15,641 nucleotides of DNA from 2-01-FULL-49-10 sp041652335. GTDB lineage: Bacteria > Patescibacteriota > Kazan-3B-28 > UBA10110. The position numbers were made by a program, and so were the translations under genes. Of the stretch, positions 1 through 6,977 are shown piece by piece; the stretch's first letter is position 1, and the number at the start of each line of letters is the position of its first letter. Under the pieces are notes generated by a model. That model did not search any database. It was given only the letters and a program-made list of their open reading frames with translations, and was not told the origin of the DNA. The stretch is from NCBI GenBank assembly GCA_041652335.1, contig JBAZHL010000013.1, forward strand, positions 1 through 15,641. Direction: 5' to 3'.

Positions 1-2
1 CC

Positions 3-275
3 AGCCATCGCCTGGAAGAGGCTCTAACTCACATCATCTGTTCTCGGTTGGCTTATGGCGGGAGCCTCAGCGGGATACATCGGCCTTACCGCATTCGTTT
101 AGATAGCTTGGCGAAACTATACTCGCCACCCGGTCTAAAACCAATCTGCGAGAAGGTCGTTGAACAGCTTGTGGGCGAAGGCATCATAGTCCATCGTCAA
201 CATGCCAGTCGCCACCCTGAGCCCAAGAGCCCGGTTAGGCTCTCGCCAGAAGTGATGCACAAATACCATTCGTAG
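3..275 (+). CDS. C-terminal part of an unidentified protein (5' end outside window)
   Basis: The frame is open from the left edge to a TAG stop at 273-275, giving about 90 residues; a TTG at 48 is inside the frame but nothing marks it as a start, so I treat the gene as truncated by the window. The visible part is basic and soluble, with no membrane segment. A helix-rich stretch (ICEKVVEQLVGEG) precedes a His/Pro-rich tail, which could be the end of a winged-helix or similar small domain, but I do not recognise the family. A perfect rho-independent terminator begins 17 bases after the stop, which is the strongest sign that this is a real expressed gene. It converges on the minus-strand genes to its right. 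Confidence 0.6.
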   Translation, partial: SHRLEEALTHIICSRLAYGGSLSGIHRPYRIRLDSLAKLYSPPGLKPICEKVVEQLVGEGIIVHRQHASRHPEPKSPVRLSPEVMHKYHS

Positions 276-292
276 AAATTGCATCACCCACC

Positions 293-325
293 ACCGCATC
301 TGCCCCCAGCAGATGCGGTATTTTT
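293..325 (+). terminator. Rho-independent terminator after the left-edge gene
   Basis: An 11-bp perfect stem (ACCGCATCTGC with its complement, 293-303 and 309-319) with a 5-base loop is followed by A and five T. It lies 17 bases past the stop of the plus-strand gene. There is no T tract on the minus side, so it is directional. Confidence 0.92.
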
Positions 326-342
326 ATACCCCTATCCTATCT

Positions 343-366
343 GTCATTCCTGCGAAGGCAGGAATC
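343..366. repeat. Short REP-like palindrome (GTCATTCCTGC type)
   Basis: Half-element of the palindromic family found throughout the window: GTCAT, then ATTCCTGC and GCAGGAAT (346-353, 358-365) around a 4-base loop. It lies between the converging left-edge gene and the ASCH gene. It has no T tract, so I do not call it a terminator. Confidence 0.75.
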
Positions 367-373
367 TTACGGT

Positions 374-886
374 CTATTTCCGGAGCTTGTTTACATCGCC
401 CACGCACAGCCAAGCGGAGGGTGTGCCAAAGCCCGTCTTATCTATCTCAAACGGCTCTATCTTTTGCGGATCTCTTAGATGTATCAGCAGGCAGTATTTT
501 TTGTTCTTAAACCGCTCGAAAAAATCTGGCAAGCTCTCTGCCGTTAACCCATCTGCTTCGCCATATTCTTCTAATATCTGCTGAACCCGCTCTGGGGTCA
601 GATTAGAAAATGCATCAACTTTATCCACTATCGCTCGAACCGTGACCGGCTCTCCGGAATCTTTAAAATAGATCACCTCACCCGGATGAACCATCCCAAA
701 CGGTGCGCGATTCGTAATGGACCAGCGTGATTCGATTCGCTTCTCCCCGCTTAAGATCTTCGGCAGTAACCCCCACGATTTTTTCATTATCGCCACATGC
801 TCCATCCGCGGATGGGATGATTCAACTGGCGATATTACTTCGTCCGTCTCACCCAAATCTAAGTTAAGCTGCTCTGCTCCTCTCAT
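374..886 (-). CDS. ASCH-domain protein
   Basis: About 170 residues. The ASCH (PUA-like, RNA-binding) fold is recognised from HVAIMKKSWGLLPKILSGEK followed by IESRW, then PGEVIYFKDSGEP and a C-terminal GFGTPSAWLCV block. ASCH proteins are thought to bind RNA or modified nucleosides, and some act as nucleoside amidohydrolases; the substrate here is unknown. The frame stays open to 982, but that would overlap the HD gene by about 90 bases, so I choose the ATG at 886, five bases after the HD stop. An ATG at 805 (MEHVAIM) coincides with the start of the conserved domain and is a real alternative. No good Shine-Dalgarno is seen at either. It is the last gene of the run and ends against a REP-like palindrome. 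Confidence 0.8.
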   Translation of the reverse strand: MRGAEQLNLDLGETDEVISPVESSHPRMEHVAIMKKSWGLLPKILSGEKRIESRWSITNRAPFGMVHPGEVIYFKDSGEPVTVRAIVDKVDAFSNLTPERVQQILEEYGEADGLTAESLPDFFERFKNKKYCLLIHLRDPQKIEPFEIDKTGFGTPSAWLCVGDVNKLRK

Positions 887-891
887 AGATG

Positions 892-1440
892 CTAATGCAT
901 AGCAGATAACATCATCTTGGCGGAGAGGTATTTGGTCTTCATCAATTCGCGCGCTTCCGGCAGAGTGATTTTGGTCGTCCAATTCCGCTCCAACTTCTTA
1001 TCCACCCAAGAAACAATATCTTCAAACTTAACTCCTTGTTTTGCCCGCCAATAGAAAAATAAGGGGATGTGGTCAAAATGAACCATCGCATCCGCATTAG
1101 CAATTATTTTAGCCAAAATAGTTTCCGGTTCCGGCCCCTCGTTGCTCCGATGCGATTCGATGCAGTGCTTAACTTCGGCAATCACTTCGTCGGAGTAGTT
1201 ATGCTCTCGCAAAATCTTCTCAGCGATCGGCACTCCGGCTAAATGATGATCCTCATCGTGTGTAGTGTCCGCCCGGCCAATATCGTGCAGCAAAGCGGCC
1301 AGCTCCACCACCTCTGGATCCACCTTATACGCCTTGGCTAACCACAACGCATACTTAACCACCCCGAGGATATGATACTGATAGTCCTCAGGCTCAAACT
1401 GCTTCTTTACCCATTCTCGTATCTCTCCAACGTTGCCCAT
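892..1440 (-). CDS. HD-domain phosphohydrolase
   Basis: 182 residues. The metal-binding HD signature is present: His23 in YHILGVVKYA, His52-Asp53 in ALLHDIGR, the pair His65-His66, and a later Asp in IIANADAMVHFDH. This is the arrangement of small soluble HD hydrolases acting on nucleotides or other phosphate esters; the substrate cannot be told from sequence. The ATG start sits 53 bases after the histidine phosphatase stop, and the ASCH gene follows with a gap of five bases, so the three are probably cotranscribed. The C-terminal third (EDIVSWVDKKLERNW) is helical. The alternative is a YedJ/YfbR-like subclass. The HD assignment is firm, the reaction is not. Confidence 0.87.
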   Translation of the reverse strand: MGNVGEIREWVKKQFEPEDYQYHILGVVKYALWLAKAYKVDPEVVELAALLHDIGRADTTHDEDHHLAGVPIAEKILREHNYSDEVIAEVKHCIESHRSNEGPEPETILAKIIANADAMVHFDHIPLFFYWRAKQGVKFEDIVSWVDKKLERNWTTKITLPEARELMKTKYLSAKMMLSAMH

Positions 1441-1454
1441 ATCTTCTTATTGCC

Positions 1455-1483
1455 AATTGCTCAATTGCTGAATTGTTGAATTA
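1455..1483. repeat. 8-bp microrepeat in a gene gap
   Basis: AATTGCTC, AATTGCTG, AATTGTTG and AATTA follow one another at exact 8-base steps in the 53-base gap between the HD and histidine phosphatase genes. It is a slippage-type tract just upstream of the HD start codon, with no ribosome binding site visible inside it. Confidence 0.7.
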
Positions 1484-1493
1484 TATCTCTATC

Positions 1494-2114
1494 CTACCCC
1501 AAATGACTGACATCATTTAGCGATACCAAAACCGGCTGACCAGACTGATCTATTTCGATCACCGCTACCGCCGTATTATCCGGATGATAGTAATCGTATT
1601 TTTCTTTAGTAGTTTCTTCGGGATCAAATTTATCTGCCCACATCAATAAATAAGTAAAGATACTGCCGTGTCCAACTATCAGCACGGTCAGATCGCTATC
1701 TTTGTGTTTACTAATCACCTCTTCCACAAAACCAACCACCCGCCCCCCCGCCTGATACCAACTCTCCCCACCCTCCGGCTTAAATTCGCCAAACGGTAGA
1801 CCGGATGTATGCCAGGCCTCCATCATTTCGCTCTTCAACCTGCCAGAAAATTTGCCGACCTCTTTTTCTCTCAACCGATCCGCAAACTCTATTTTTGTCT
1901 CCGGATGATCGGCCAAGATAATCTCGGCGGTCTGCCGCGTTCTATCTAATGGGCTCACCAGAGCCAGATCGATTTTGGCATCACGCAATTTAGCGGCCAG
2001 CTTGGCCGCCTGTTCGCGGCCCAGCGCGGTCAGATCGCTCTTAGTGGTGTTCCCCTGAACCAGATCGGAGACATTCATCTCCGATTCCCCATGCCTTACA
2101 ACAATCAGCTTCAT
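1494..2114 (-). CDS. Histidine phosphatase (phosphoglycerate mutase-like)
   Basis: 206 residues of the branch-1 histidine phosphatase superfamily. The N-terminal RHGE (7-10) holds the phospho-accepting His8. Arg58 lies in SPLDRTRQTAEI, an acidic residue in LREKEVGKFSG is the likely proton donor, and the second His149 is in VGHGS. This set hydrolyses or transfers phosphate on small molecules. Cofactor-dependent phosphoglycerate mutases are longer (about 230-250) with extra conserved blocks, so a broad phosphatase (CobC/GpmB-like) is more likely. It is the first of three small metabolic genes after the methyltransferase, 61 bases downstream of it. No signal peptide is visible, so it is cytosolic. 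Confidence 0.9.
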   Translation of the reverse strand: MKLIVVRHGESEMNVSDLVQGNTTKSDLTALGREQAAKLAAKLRDAKIDLALVSPLDRTRQTAEIILADHPETKIEFADRLREKEVGKFSGRLKSEMMEAWHTSGLPFGEFKPEGGESWYQAGGRVVGFVEEVISKHKDSDLTVLIVGHGSIFTYLLMWADKFDPEETTKEKYDYYHPDNTAVAVIEIDQSGQPVLVSLNDVSHLG

Positions 2115-2175
2115 ATCCCCATTCTATCTCAAATACAAAATCCATGGGGTCTTCCACTTTGCTCATGCCAATAGG

Positions 2176-3150
2176 TTACGCCTCGGCTAAGTCGACCGAA
2201 CGCCTACTGTTAGCCTTCCAGGCATCCGGATCGGCCAAACGATGATTCATTGTGGCACTAATGCTATATTTGTATTCACCTTTCGCTGCTCCGACAACTA
2301 TGTTCTGATAAGTTGTTTCTACCACAGCATTTGATTTATCAAACAGAGTATCGCCCGCCGAATCGATCTTTTTCATAATTAGTGGCAAAAAATCTTCGTT
2401 AATCTCATAGCCAATAGAATTACGCCCCAATTCCCGCGCTACTTTGGATGTTGTGCCGCTACCTAAGAACGGATCTAGCACCGTCTCACCCACAAAACTA
2501 AACATTTTGATTAGCCGACGAGGCAATTCATCTGGGAACATCGCCACGTGGCCATCTTGGCGCACCCCGGCAAAATTCCAATGACCGGTAAAATATTTTC
2601 TCCATTCCTCTTTGGTCATAGCCGAGGCCTCTTTGGTTGCCTTACTAATTTTTGGCTCGTGTTTGCCTAATTTTTTAAACAACAGGATAAACTCATAGTC
2701 GATCTCAACCAATCCATTGCGCGGATGTGGGAAAGAACCCATCACCGAAGCGCCCCCGGTGGTCTTCATGGTAGTTTTTTTCTGCCAGATGATCGCCCCC
2801 ATATAGTCAAAACCGATTTTTTCGCAGTGGCGAATAATCTCCTCTCGGATTGGGATGACTTTGTATCTGCCATAGGTAGCGGCTCGAGCAAACTGATCGC
2901 CGATGTTAACACATAACCGACAGCCATCCTCTAACACTCGACGGCACTCATCCCAAACCTGGTTGAGGCTACTAATGTACTCTTCGTAGGTTTCGTTAAA
3001 ACCAATCTGCTTATCACCCTTACCGTAATCTTTAATCTGCCAATACGGCGGCGAGGTAACAATCAGCTGTACCGAGCTATCGGCAGTTGCGGTCATCTTC
3101 CGAGCATCACCAATAACTACGTTGTGGTTTGTGGTGCTTACGTTACTCAT
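2176..3150 (-). CDS. DNA methyltransferase of a MjaI-like type II system
   Basis: 324 residues. The catalytic motif IV TSPPYW (32-37) precedes the S-adenosylmethionine motif DPFLGSGTT (226-234), which is the order of beta-class methyltransferases that modify the exocyclic amino group of cytosine (m4C) or adenine. The target-recognition region lies between them. A 65-residue tail after the last catalytic segment shows no domain I recognise. The start codon overlaps the endonuclease stop as ATGA, so the two are translationally coupled. By partnership with a MjaI-type nuclease it should protect CTAG sites; this is inferred from the neighbour, since specificity cannot be read from the methyltransferase alone. 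Confidence 0.93.
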   Translation of the reverse strand: MSNVSTTNHNVVIGDARKMTATADSSVQLIVTSPPYWQIKDYGKGDKQIGFNETYEEYISSLNQVWDECRRVLEDGCRLCVNIGDQFARAATYGRYKVIPIREEIIRHCEKIGFDYMGAIIWQKKTTMKTTGGASVMGSFPHPRNGLVEIDYEFILLFKKLGKHEPKISKATKEASAMTKEEWRKYFTGHWNFAGVRQDGHVAMFPDELPRRLIKMFSFVGETVLDPFLGSGTTSKVARELGRNSIGYEINEDFLPLIMKKIDSAGDTLFDKSNAVVETTYQNIVVGAAKGEYKYSISATMNHRLADPDAWKANSRRSVDLAEA

Positions 3151-3725
3151 AGCGCGTCCTCGCCGTCAATAATTAGGCCATCGTCCTTCTTTTCGTAGTA
3201 GATAATCGTACCCGCCAAATTTTCTTGTAAGTTTTTGGTTTTGTAAGTTATCGGCTTAATCGAAACCGGGGAATCACCAATAAAGCCATCTATCCCGCGC
3301 GCTTCCTCTGCTGGCACAGACAGTCGATATGGTAACTTCTTGATTTCGGATAGTTTTTTAAGAACTGACTCCTGGAATCGTAGGCCGATAAAGGTTTTTT
3401 CTAACACCAACTCTTTTACCCATCGCTCTATCATGTTTTGGTCAATCGAGGACAGGGCGACTTTAAGATTCTCCACCATAGCCGATATACGCCCAACTGC
3501 ATCCTGTACGGCATCAGGGTGTTTAGCTAAATACCACTCCTTCCACTCGTCGTAAGTCTTCCCCGGAAACTGCTGGATCAGGTCGCTCAGCTGCCCCACC
3601 ACCTTAGGTCGAGTACCTTGAGCATTCTGATTAGCCAAATTCAAAATCTGGGTAACATATTTGGGGAACTCCTCTTTCGTCCCGGTCAACCCCTCAATAA
3701 GCTCCCGGTTACTGATCTTAATCAT
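3147..3725 (-). CDS. MjaI-family type II restriction endonuclease
   Basis: 192 residues, the full usual length. I recognise the family from NQNAQGTRPKVVGQLSDLI (32-50), the central WVKELVLEKTFIGL helix region, and the C-terminal GIDG (144-147) followed by SIKP (155-158) and TYK. Asp146 and Lys157 fit a PD-(D/E)XK-like active site with a nonstandard second half. MjaI from Methanocaldococcus jannaschii cuts at CTAG. The endonuclease precedes its methyltransferase and overlaps it by four bases; no controller gene is visible. CTAG is very scarce in this window, in line with this specificity. The ATG at 3725 has only a weak AGGG upstream. A 118-bp foldable element lies immediately upstream. Confidence 0.88.
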   Translation of the reverse strand: MIKISNRELIEGLTGTKEEFPKYVTQILNLANQNAQGTRPKVVGQLSDLIQQFPGKTYDEWKEWYLAKHPDAVQDAVGRISAMVENLKVALSSIDQNMIERWVKELVLEKTFIGLRFQESVLKKLSEIKKLPYRLSVPAEEARGIDGFIGDSPVSIKPITYKTKNLQENLAGTIIYYEKKDDGLIIDGEDAL

Positions 3726-3736
3726 GCCCTAATTTT

Positions 3737-3854
3737 ACCCCGTTAGAGATTTTCCGGATAGCCTCCAAATTTTTTGCAAATCCGAGCGAAGCGCCGTTCG
3801 TTTGTCTAAGCCCAAATGAGATATAAACAACTCTGTCGAATCTCTAATCGGGGT
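3737..3854. repeat. 118-bp element closed by a 15-bp inverted repeat
   Basis: ACCCCGTTAGAGATT (3737-3751) is complementary to 3839-3854 with a single bulged T. The closed segment fills most of the 162-base gap between the HEPN-type gene and the restriction endonuclease. Its interior holds a short CGAA/TTCG pairing near 3788-3801 in GC-rich sequence and an A/T-rich stretch. It could be a MITE-like palindromic element or a structured leader for the restriction genes. I see no target-site duplication and no T tract. Confidence 0.55.
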
Positions 3855-3887
3855 CTACCCCACCCCTCCCATTTATATGGACCAAAA

Positions 3888-4877
3888 TCATTTGTTAACA
3901 ACAGGTTGCACACGAGCAGCAATTGATAGGAAAAGATAGATTACCAGATGAGATAACTGCATACTGCTCTCTTCGACGGCGAGCTCTCCATGCGCAACCC
4001 TGTGCCTAATTTTGTAGCCTAACGGATCCACAAGAATAAATTCCAACTGTTTGCAAAAGTCATCTCCTAATAATTTTTGACAAGCGGGATCGTTAAACAT
4101 TCTTTCCGATAGTGTGCGTGGCTGTGTAGCCACCTCATCTCCGCGGTTGAGTGCGATAACATCTACACCAGCTCTGCCCAAAATATCAACAAAAACACTC
4201 TCAAACCTTGGGACTAAGATATGCAAAGCAGACACATAATCACCAGCAAAATGTCTGGCGATCCCCACTTGCAATACGCGAAGATGTTGTTCTGGAAAAA
4301 CCCCTCGCGTTTTAAAATACGCCATTAACGTATCCGCAGATAGTTTTTTAGCAACCGTTAACTCACTTAATATCGGGTGCAAATAAAGGTCTATGATGAC
4401 TTTTTGTTGGATGCCATAATTCTCCTTGATCCATGACATTACACCATCGGAACTACCCGGGACTACATGCCCAGCATTAGTTATAGTCGTAACACTAGCA
4501 ACCTGCCTAAATAATGGTACCGTTCTTCTGGCTCTCGTTTCTACCTCCGAATAGTTGGGTACAAAAAGACGTCCGGCCCCTATCGTACAGAGTGTCTTAT
4601 TAATATCATCGGCAATCGCAGAAGCAACCAGGCTCTTAACATGAGCTACTTGGGCATCAGACAGCTTATATTCAGTCGATAATGTTTTAAATTCATTTTC
4701 AGACAGCTTATTAACCTCGACCAGCTTACGCTTACATACTGAGATGGCAGAAGAATCATTGTTTTTCTTGGCCACTTCAAGCGCTTGTGTATACAGTCTG
4801 CCAGCCAATAAAAAATTGTGGGCTGCCTCTGCATCCTGAGCTTGTTTTACCAAAAAATGTAGCGCGCTGTTATCCAC
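3888..4877 (-). CDS. DUF4209-type protein with HEPN ribonuclease motif
   Basis: 329 residues in two parts. Residues 1-60 form helical, MIT/TPR-like hairpins (AGRLYTQALEVAKK). The C-terminal region matches DUF4209: ALHILVPRFE, a Gly/Asp-rich linker, then ILVDPLGYKIRHRVAHG. The last block contains R291-HRVA-H296, the Rx4H signature of HEPN RNases with a polar residue after Arg. HEPN proteins of this type commonly serve as toxins or effectors in defence by cutting RNA, so an abortive-infection role is plausible but inferred. The start is GTG: AGGAGG lies at 4882-4887, four bases before it. It follows the two-TM gene by 62 bases and precedes the restriction-modification pair. Confidence 0.75.
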   Translation of the reverse strand: MDNSALHFLVKQAQDAEAAHNFLLAGRLYTQALEVAKKNNDSSAISVCKRKLVEVNKLSENEFKTLSTEYKLSDAQVAHVKSLVASAIADDINKTLCTIGAGRLFVPNYSEVETRARRTVPLFRQVASVTTITNAGHVVPGSSDGVMSWIKENYGIQQKVIIDLYLHPILSELTVAKKLSADTLMAYFKTRGVFPEQHLRVLQVGIARHFAGDYVSALHILVPRFESVFVDILGRAGVDVIALNRGDEVATQPRTLSERMFNDPACQKLLGDDFCKQLEFILVDPLGYKIRHRVAHGELAVEESSMQLSHLVIYLFLSIAARVQPVVNK

Positions 4878-4893
4878 ACAACCTCCTACTCAA

Positions 4894-4899
4894 ATTATA
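4894..4899 (-). promoter_or_regulatory. Possible -10 box before the HEPN gene
   Basis: A perfect TATAAT lies on the minus strand in the 62-base gap upstream of the GTG start. No convincing -35 box is present, and a start site here would leave the Shine-Dalgarno at the extreme 5' end of the message, so this is weak. If real, the HEPN gene could be expressed apart from the three genes before it. The gap also contains a TTATCCACA (4870-4878) overlapping the start codon. Confidence 0.3.
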
Positions 4900-4939
4900 A
4901 CCCACCATAGCAGCCAATTACTGCCCTATCTAAGTTCTT

Positions 4940-5293
4940 TTAATGTAAAATTGACAAAATAAGACTTGCCAATGCTACTACCCCAGCAAGGCAGTAGGAA
5001 ATAGCTGCAATCCCATGAGATTCTTGGGTGGACCGTTCCACTTCCCTAAGAAATGTGCCAAAATCCATCCCTGCAAAGCCAATACTAACCTTAACACCGC
5101 TGTCTCCAGAATCACTGATTAGCGACTTGGCCGCTTTCAAGCTATCCATCGGCTTTTTGGACTTCTTCCATTCCCGCAATGCCATATAGAAAAATAGGGC
5201 TGTAAACACCGCCCAAATAGCTACATCTGAGGACTGAACCCACAGGTTGGTAAATTCGCTAAAGCTCGTTTTGAATACGTTCGCTTGCAACAT
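4940..5293 (-). CDS. Small two-TM membrane protein, unknown function
   Basis: 117 residues. Two hydrophobic segments are visible: residues 23-41 (DVAIWAVFTALFFYMALR) and 94-116 at the very C-terminus (AAISYCLAGVVALASLIL). Between them is a soluble loop of about 50 residues with a Lys-rich start (EWKKSKKPMD) and a Gly/Asp-rich middle. The charge after TM1 suggests that the loop is cytosolic. I do not recognise a family. The gene starts 21 bases after the one-TM gene and is followed by the HEPN gene, so the three are likely one transcript. In this context it may anchor or sense for the Ntn hydrolase/HEPN pair, which is inference. Confidence 0.72.
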   Translation of the reverse strand: MLQANVFKTSFSEFTNLWVQSSDVAIWAVFTALFFYMALREWKKSKKPMDSLKAAKSLISDSGDSGVKVSIGFAGMDFGTFLREVERSTQESHGIAAISYCLAGVVALASLILSILH

Positions 5294-5314
5294 GGAACAT
5301 GCCTTATATAAAAA

Positions 5315-5695
5315 CTACCCCTTCGTCTTTAAGGACTGAATCTCTGATTGCATATTAATAAGCTGGTCTCTAAAATCATCGTAGTCATAGATAATCTGGT
5401 CTGTTCGATCTATATATTTTTGATACATGTCGACATATCTACGGTAGGCATCATTATTTCGCCATATATCAATACTTAACATTACAAATGCCACTAGAAT
5501 CCCCACCCACAAAACCCTAGCTAGCCAGCTGTCAATTGCCTGCTGAGCTTTTTTAGATACAATTCGCTTAAACTCCGCGGGGTTGGGAGATTTAGGTATT
5601 GACGGTACAGTCCCGGAGGCGTTCAAAGGCTCATTGAAACTTTGATCTTGAGACCACTCGTCGTCGCCCGGTGTGTCAAAACTATTCTCTGGCAT
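5315..5695 (-). CDS. Single-TM protein with acidic N-terminus and C-terminal coiled coil
   Basis: 126 residues. Residues 1-40 are acidic and disordered (GDDEWSQDQSF, then a Ser/Pro-rich linker). A transmembrane helix spans about 60-78 (RVLWVGILVAFVMLSIDIW), preceded by a basic patch (KRIVSKKAQQ) that suggests a cytosolic N-terminus. Residues 83-123 form a charged, heptad-like coiled coil with many Tyr/Asp (YVDMYQKYIDRTDQIIYDYD). The start codon lies inside the end of the Ntn-hydrolase gene, overlapping by 14 bases in another frame, so translation is probably coupled. The family is unknown to me. The layout suits a membrane-tethered adaptor that oligomerises through the coiled coil. Confidence 0.75.
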   Translation of the reverse strand: MPENSFDTPGDDEWSQDQSFNEPLNASGTVPSIPKSPNPAEFKRIVSKKAQQAIDSWLARVLWVGILVAFVMLSIDIWRNNDAYRRYVDMYQKYIDRTDQIIYDYDDFRDQLINMQSEIQSLKTKG

Positions 5696-6614
5696 CGATT
5701 TTTTTCTTACTTACCCAAAAAGCCTCTTTTGCAGTCAACACAAGGACATCGACCGGTCCACCAACACCAGGGATATCGCCCGGATTGGCAAGGATCCCGT
5801 CAGAAAATTTTTGCACAGCCTCAGTTGTTTTTACCGCCAAGATACTGAAATCAACGGCATCTTGTAATGTCATCGCCCCCCAATTAATGGAATATTCCAG
5901 CTGATTCAACTGGTGCTCTATATTGGCCTGGCCTATCTGTTTTACTGCTTCTTGTACAAAGCCAACGCTAAGGATACGACCATCCCAGCCCTTTATGATC
6001 CTGGCAACTACGTCAAACTGACCCAGCCAATTGGCACCATACTCTTTACCTTTCTGCAAACTATTTCTATGCTGGACGACTTCACCAGGTACGGATATGT
6101 TGTAAACTGCGTGTGATCCGTCTTTGTCATAACCACACACCATTATCACCACCCCCTCCGCCACACCGACAGCCTCCTGCACAACACCAGTCTTGGAATC
6201 CTTAAGAGTGAACTTAACTCGAGCACTATCTCTAACCACACTAACGATTTCTAACCCTTGCTTTATAAAGCGCGTCCTACCGTCTTTTTCAATATCTTCA
6301 AGTCTCTTTTCGCTATCTAACTTTTGGCTGAACAATTTGTGGATGCCATCGGCTATCTCCCTCAAGGATAAAGCATCGAGATCATTGCTCTGACAGAACT
6401 CATTTATAAAATTGCTCACGTTTTTAGCCATTCCATCTTCCGGAATAAATGCCAACCCAGTTATCGCCAACCCAACTCGGGGATTGAGGAGAAACAACTT
6501 GGATGCCGAATCCGATCCGACACGAGACGCCCCTTTTTGATTGCGGTACGACTGACGGCTATCCGCAGCCATAACAATACCTTCCGGGGTAGCGATATTA
6601 ATTGCCAAGCTCAT
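5682..6614 (-). CDS. Anbu/proteasome-like Ntn hydrolase with N-terminal serine
   Basis: 310 residues. The N-terminus (MSLAINIATPEGIVMAADSR) aligns without gaps to the start of Anbu and proteasome beta subunits. Counting Ser2 as position 1, an Asp falls exactly at 17 (AADSR), and a Lys in ASKLFLL stands where the catalytic Lys33 is expected with a short loop insertion. The later VGGPVDVLVLT block also fits the family's IGGP-type strand. The usual Thr1 is Ser here, which is compatible with Ntn chemistry. I place the start at ATG 6614 because GGAGGG lies at a good distance and only this start puts Ser next to Met; the TTG at 6629 would bury it. It heads the accessory block and overlaps the next gene. 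Confidence 0.75.
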   Translation of the reverse strand: MSLAINIATPEGIVMAADSRQSYRNQKGASRVGSDSASKLFLLNPRVGLAITGLAFIPEDGMAKNVSNFINEFCQSNDLDALSLREIADGIHKLFSQKLDSEKRLEDIEKDGRTRFIKQGLEIVSVVRDSARVKFTLKDSKTGVVQEAVGVAEGVVIMVCGYDKDGSHAVYNISVPGEVVQHRNSLQKGKEYGANWLGQFDVVARIIKGWDGRILSVGFVQEAVKQIGQANIEHQLNQLEYSINWGAMTLQDAVDFSILAVKTTEAVQKFSDGILANPGDIPGVGGPVDVLVLTAKEAFWVSKKKIDARE

Positions 6615-6643
6615 AATAATGCCCTCCAATTAATTAACAGCGT

Positions 6644-6649
6644 ATTATA
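6644..6649 (-). promoter_or_regulatory. -10 box for the Ntn-hydrolase operon
   Basis: A perfect TATAAT preceded by TG lies 29 bases before the chosen ATG, leaving a short leader that contains the GGAGGG ribosome site at about 6621-6626. No match to a -35 box is found at the right distance. A 6-bp GC hairpin (6671-6685) lies just upstream. It makes the accessory block its own transcription unit rather than a continuation of murF-mraY. Confidence 0.5.
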
Positions 6650-6731
6650 CACCCTTGCGCTATTAGCCCCCGGCTCTGGGAGCCGAAAGCCCAGGCTATG
6701 TTTTATCCTTCACGGGGGGGTAGTTTGCCCT

Positions 6732-6843
6732 CGCCATTGGAGGAGGGGTGTACTGAAATGAGCTAAATCTTTTAGGGGGTGAAGGAGGTTATACCTCCGA
6801 GAACGCCCAGAAGATTTAGCCATTGAATAGCCCCGACGACTGG
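6732..6843. repeat. 112-bp foldable repeat, copy 1
   Basis: Identical in length to 11270-11381, with only three substitutions. It folds on either strand: a 10-bp stem GCTAAATCTT/AAGATTTAGC, then GGGTG with CGCCC, then GGAGGT with ACCTCC around a 3-base loop, the whole closed by GGGG/CCCC. The copy-specific G in CGCCC pairs as U-G where copy 2 has U-A, so pairing is kept. On the operon strand the hairpin exposes CCTCCTT, the sequence of the 16S rRNA tail. It lies between mraY and the Ntn-hydrolase gene. Confidence 0.85.
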
Positions 6844-6856
6844 TGGCCGGTTTGGG

Positions 6857-6886
6857 GCCACCCGTTTGCCGGGACAAATGGGTGGC
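6857..6886. repeat. 12-bp hairpin beside repeat copy 1
   Basis: GCCACCCGTTTG pairs with 6875-6886 with one G-T position around a 6-base loop. No T tract follows on either strand, so it looks like another palindromic unit rather than a terminator. Confidence 0.6.
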
Positions 6887-6912
6887 GAAAGAATATTAGA
6901 GGGTAAGGCAAG

Positions 6913-6975
6913 ATTCCTGCCTCCGCAGGAATGACAGGGAAAGAGCCTGGATTCCCGATCAGGTCGGGAATGACA
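6913..6975. repeat. Double REP-like palindrome after mraY
   Basis: Two 8-bp perfect hairpins in tandem: ATTCCTGC/GCAGGAAT (6913-6932, 4-base loop) and ATTCCCGA/TCGGGAAT (6951-6971, 5-base loop), each followed by GACA on the plus strand. The outer edge lies three bases past the mraY stop codon. It belongs to the same GTCATTCC family as the copies at 343, 9390 and 13782. Confidence 0.82.
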
Positions 6976-6977
6976 CA

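Noticed and set aside
279..584. Plus-strand frames past the left terminator
   Set aside because: They start inside or after the terminator and lie antisense to the ASCH gene.
887..982. Longer start for the ASCH protein
   Set aside because: It would overlap the HD gene by about 90 bases with no conserved residues or ribosome site.
3147..3888. UGA recoded as an amino acid (as in some CPR lineages)
   Set aside because: The endonuclease and the HEPN gene both end in TGA at natural family ends, and the ATGA overlap needs TGA as a stop.
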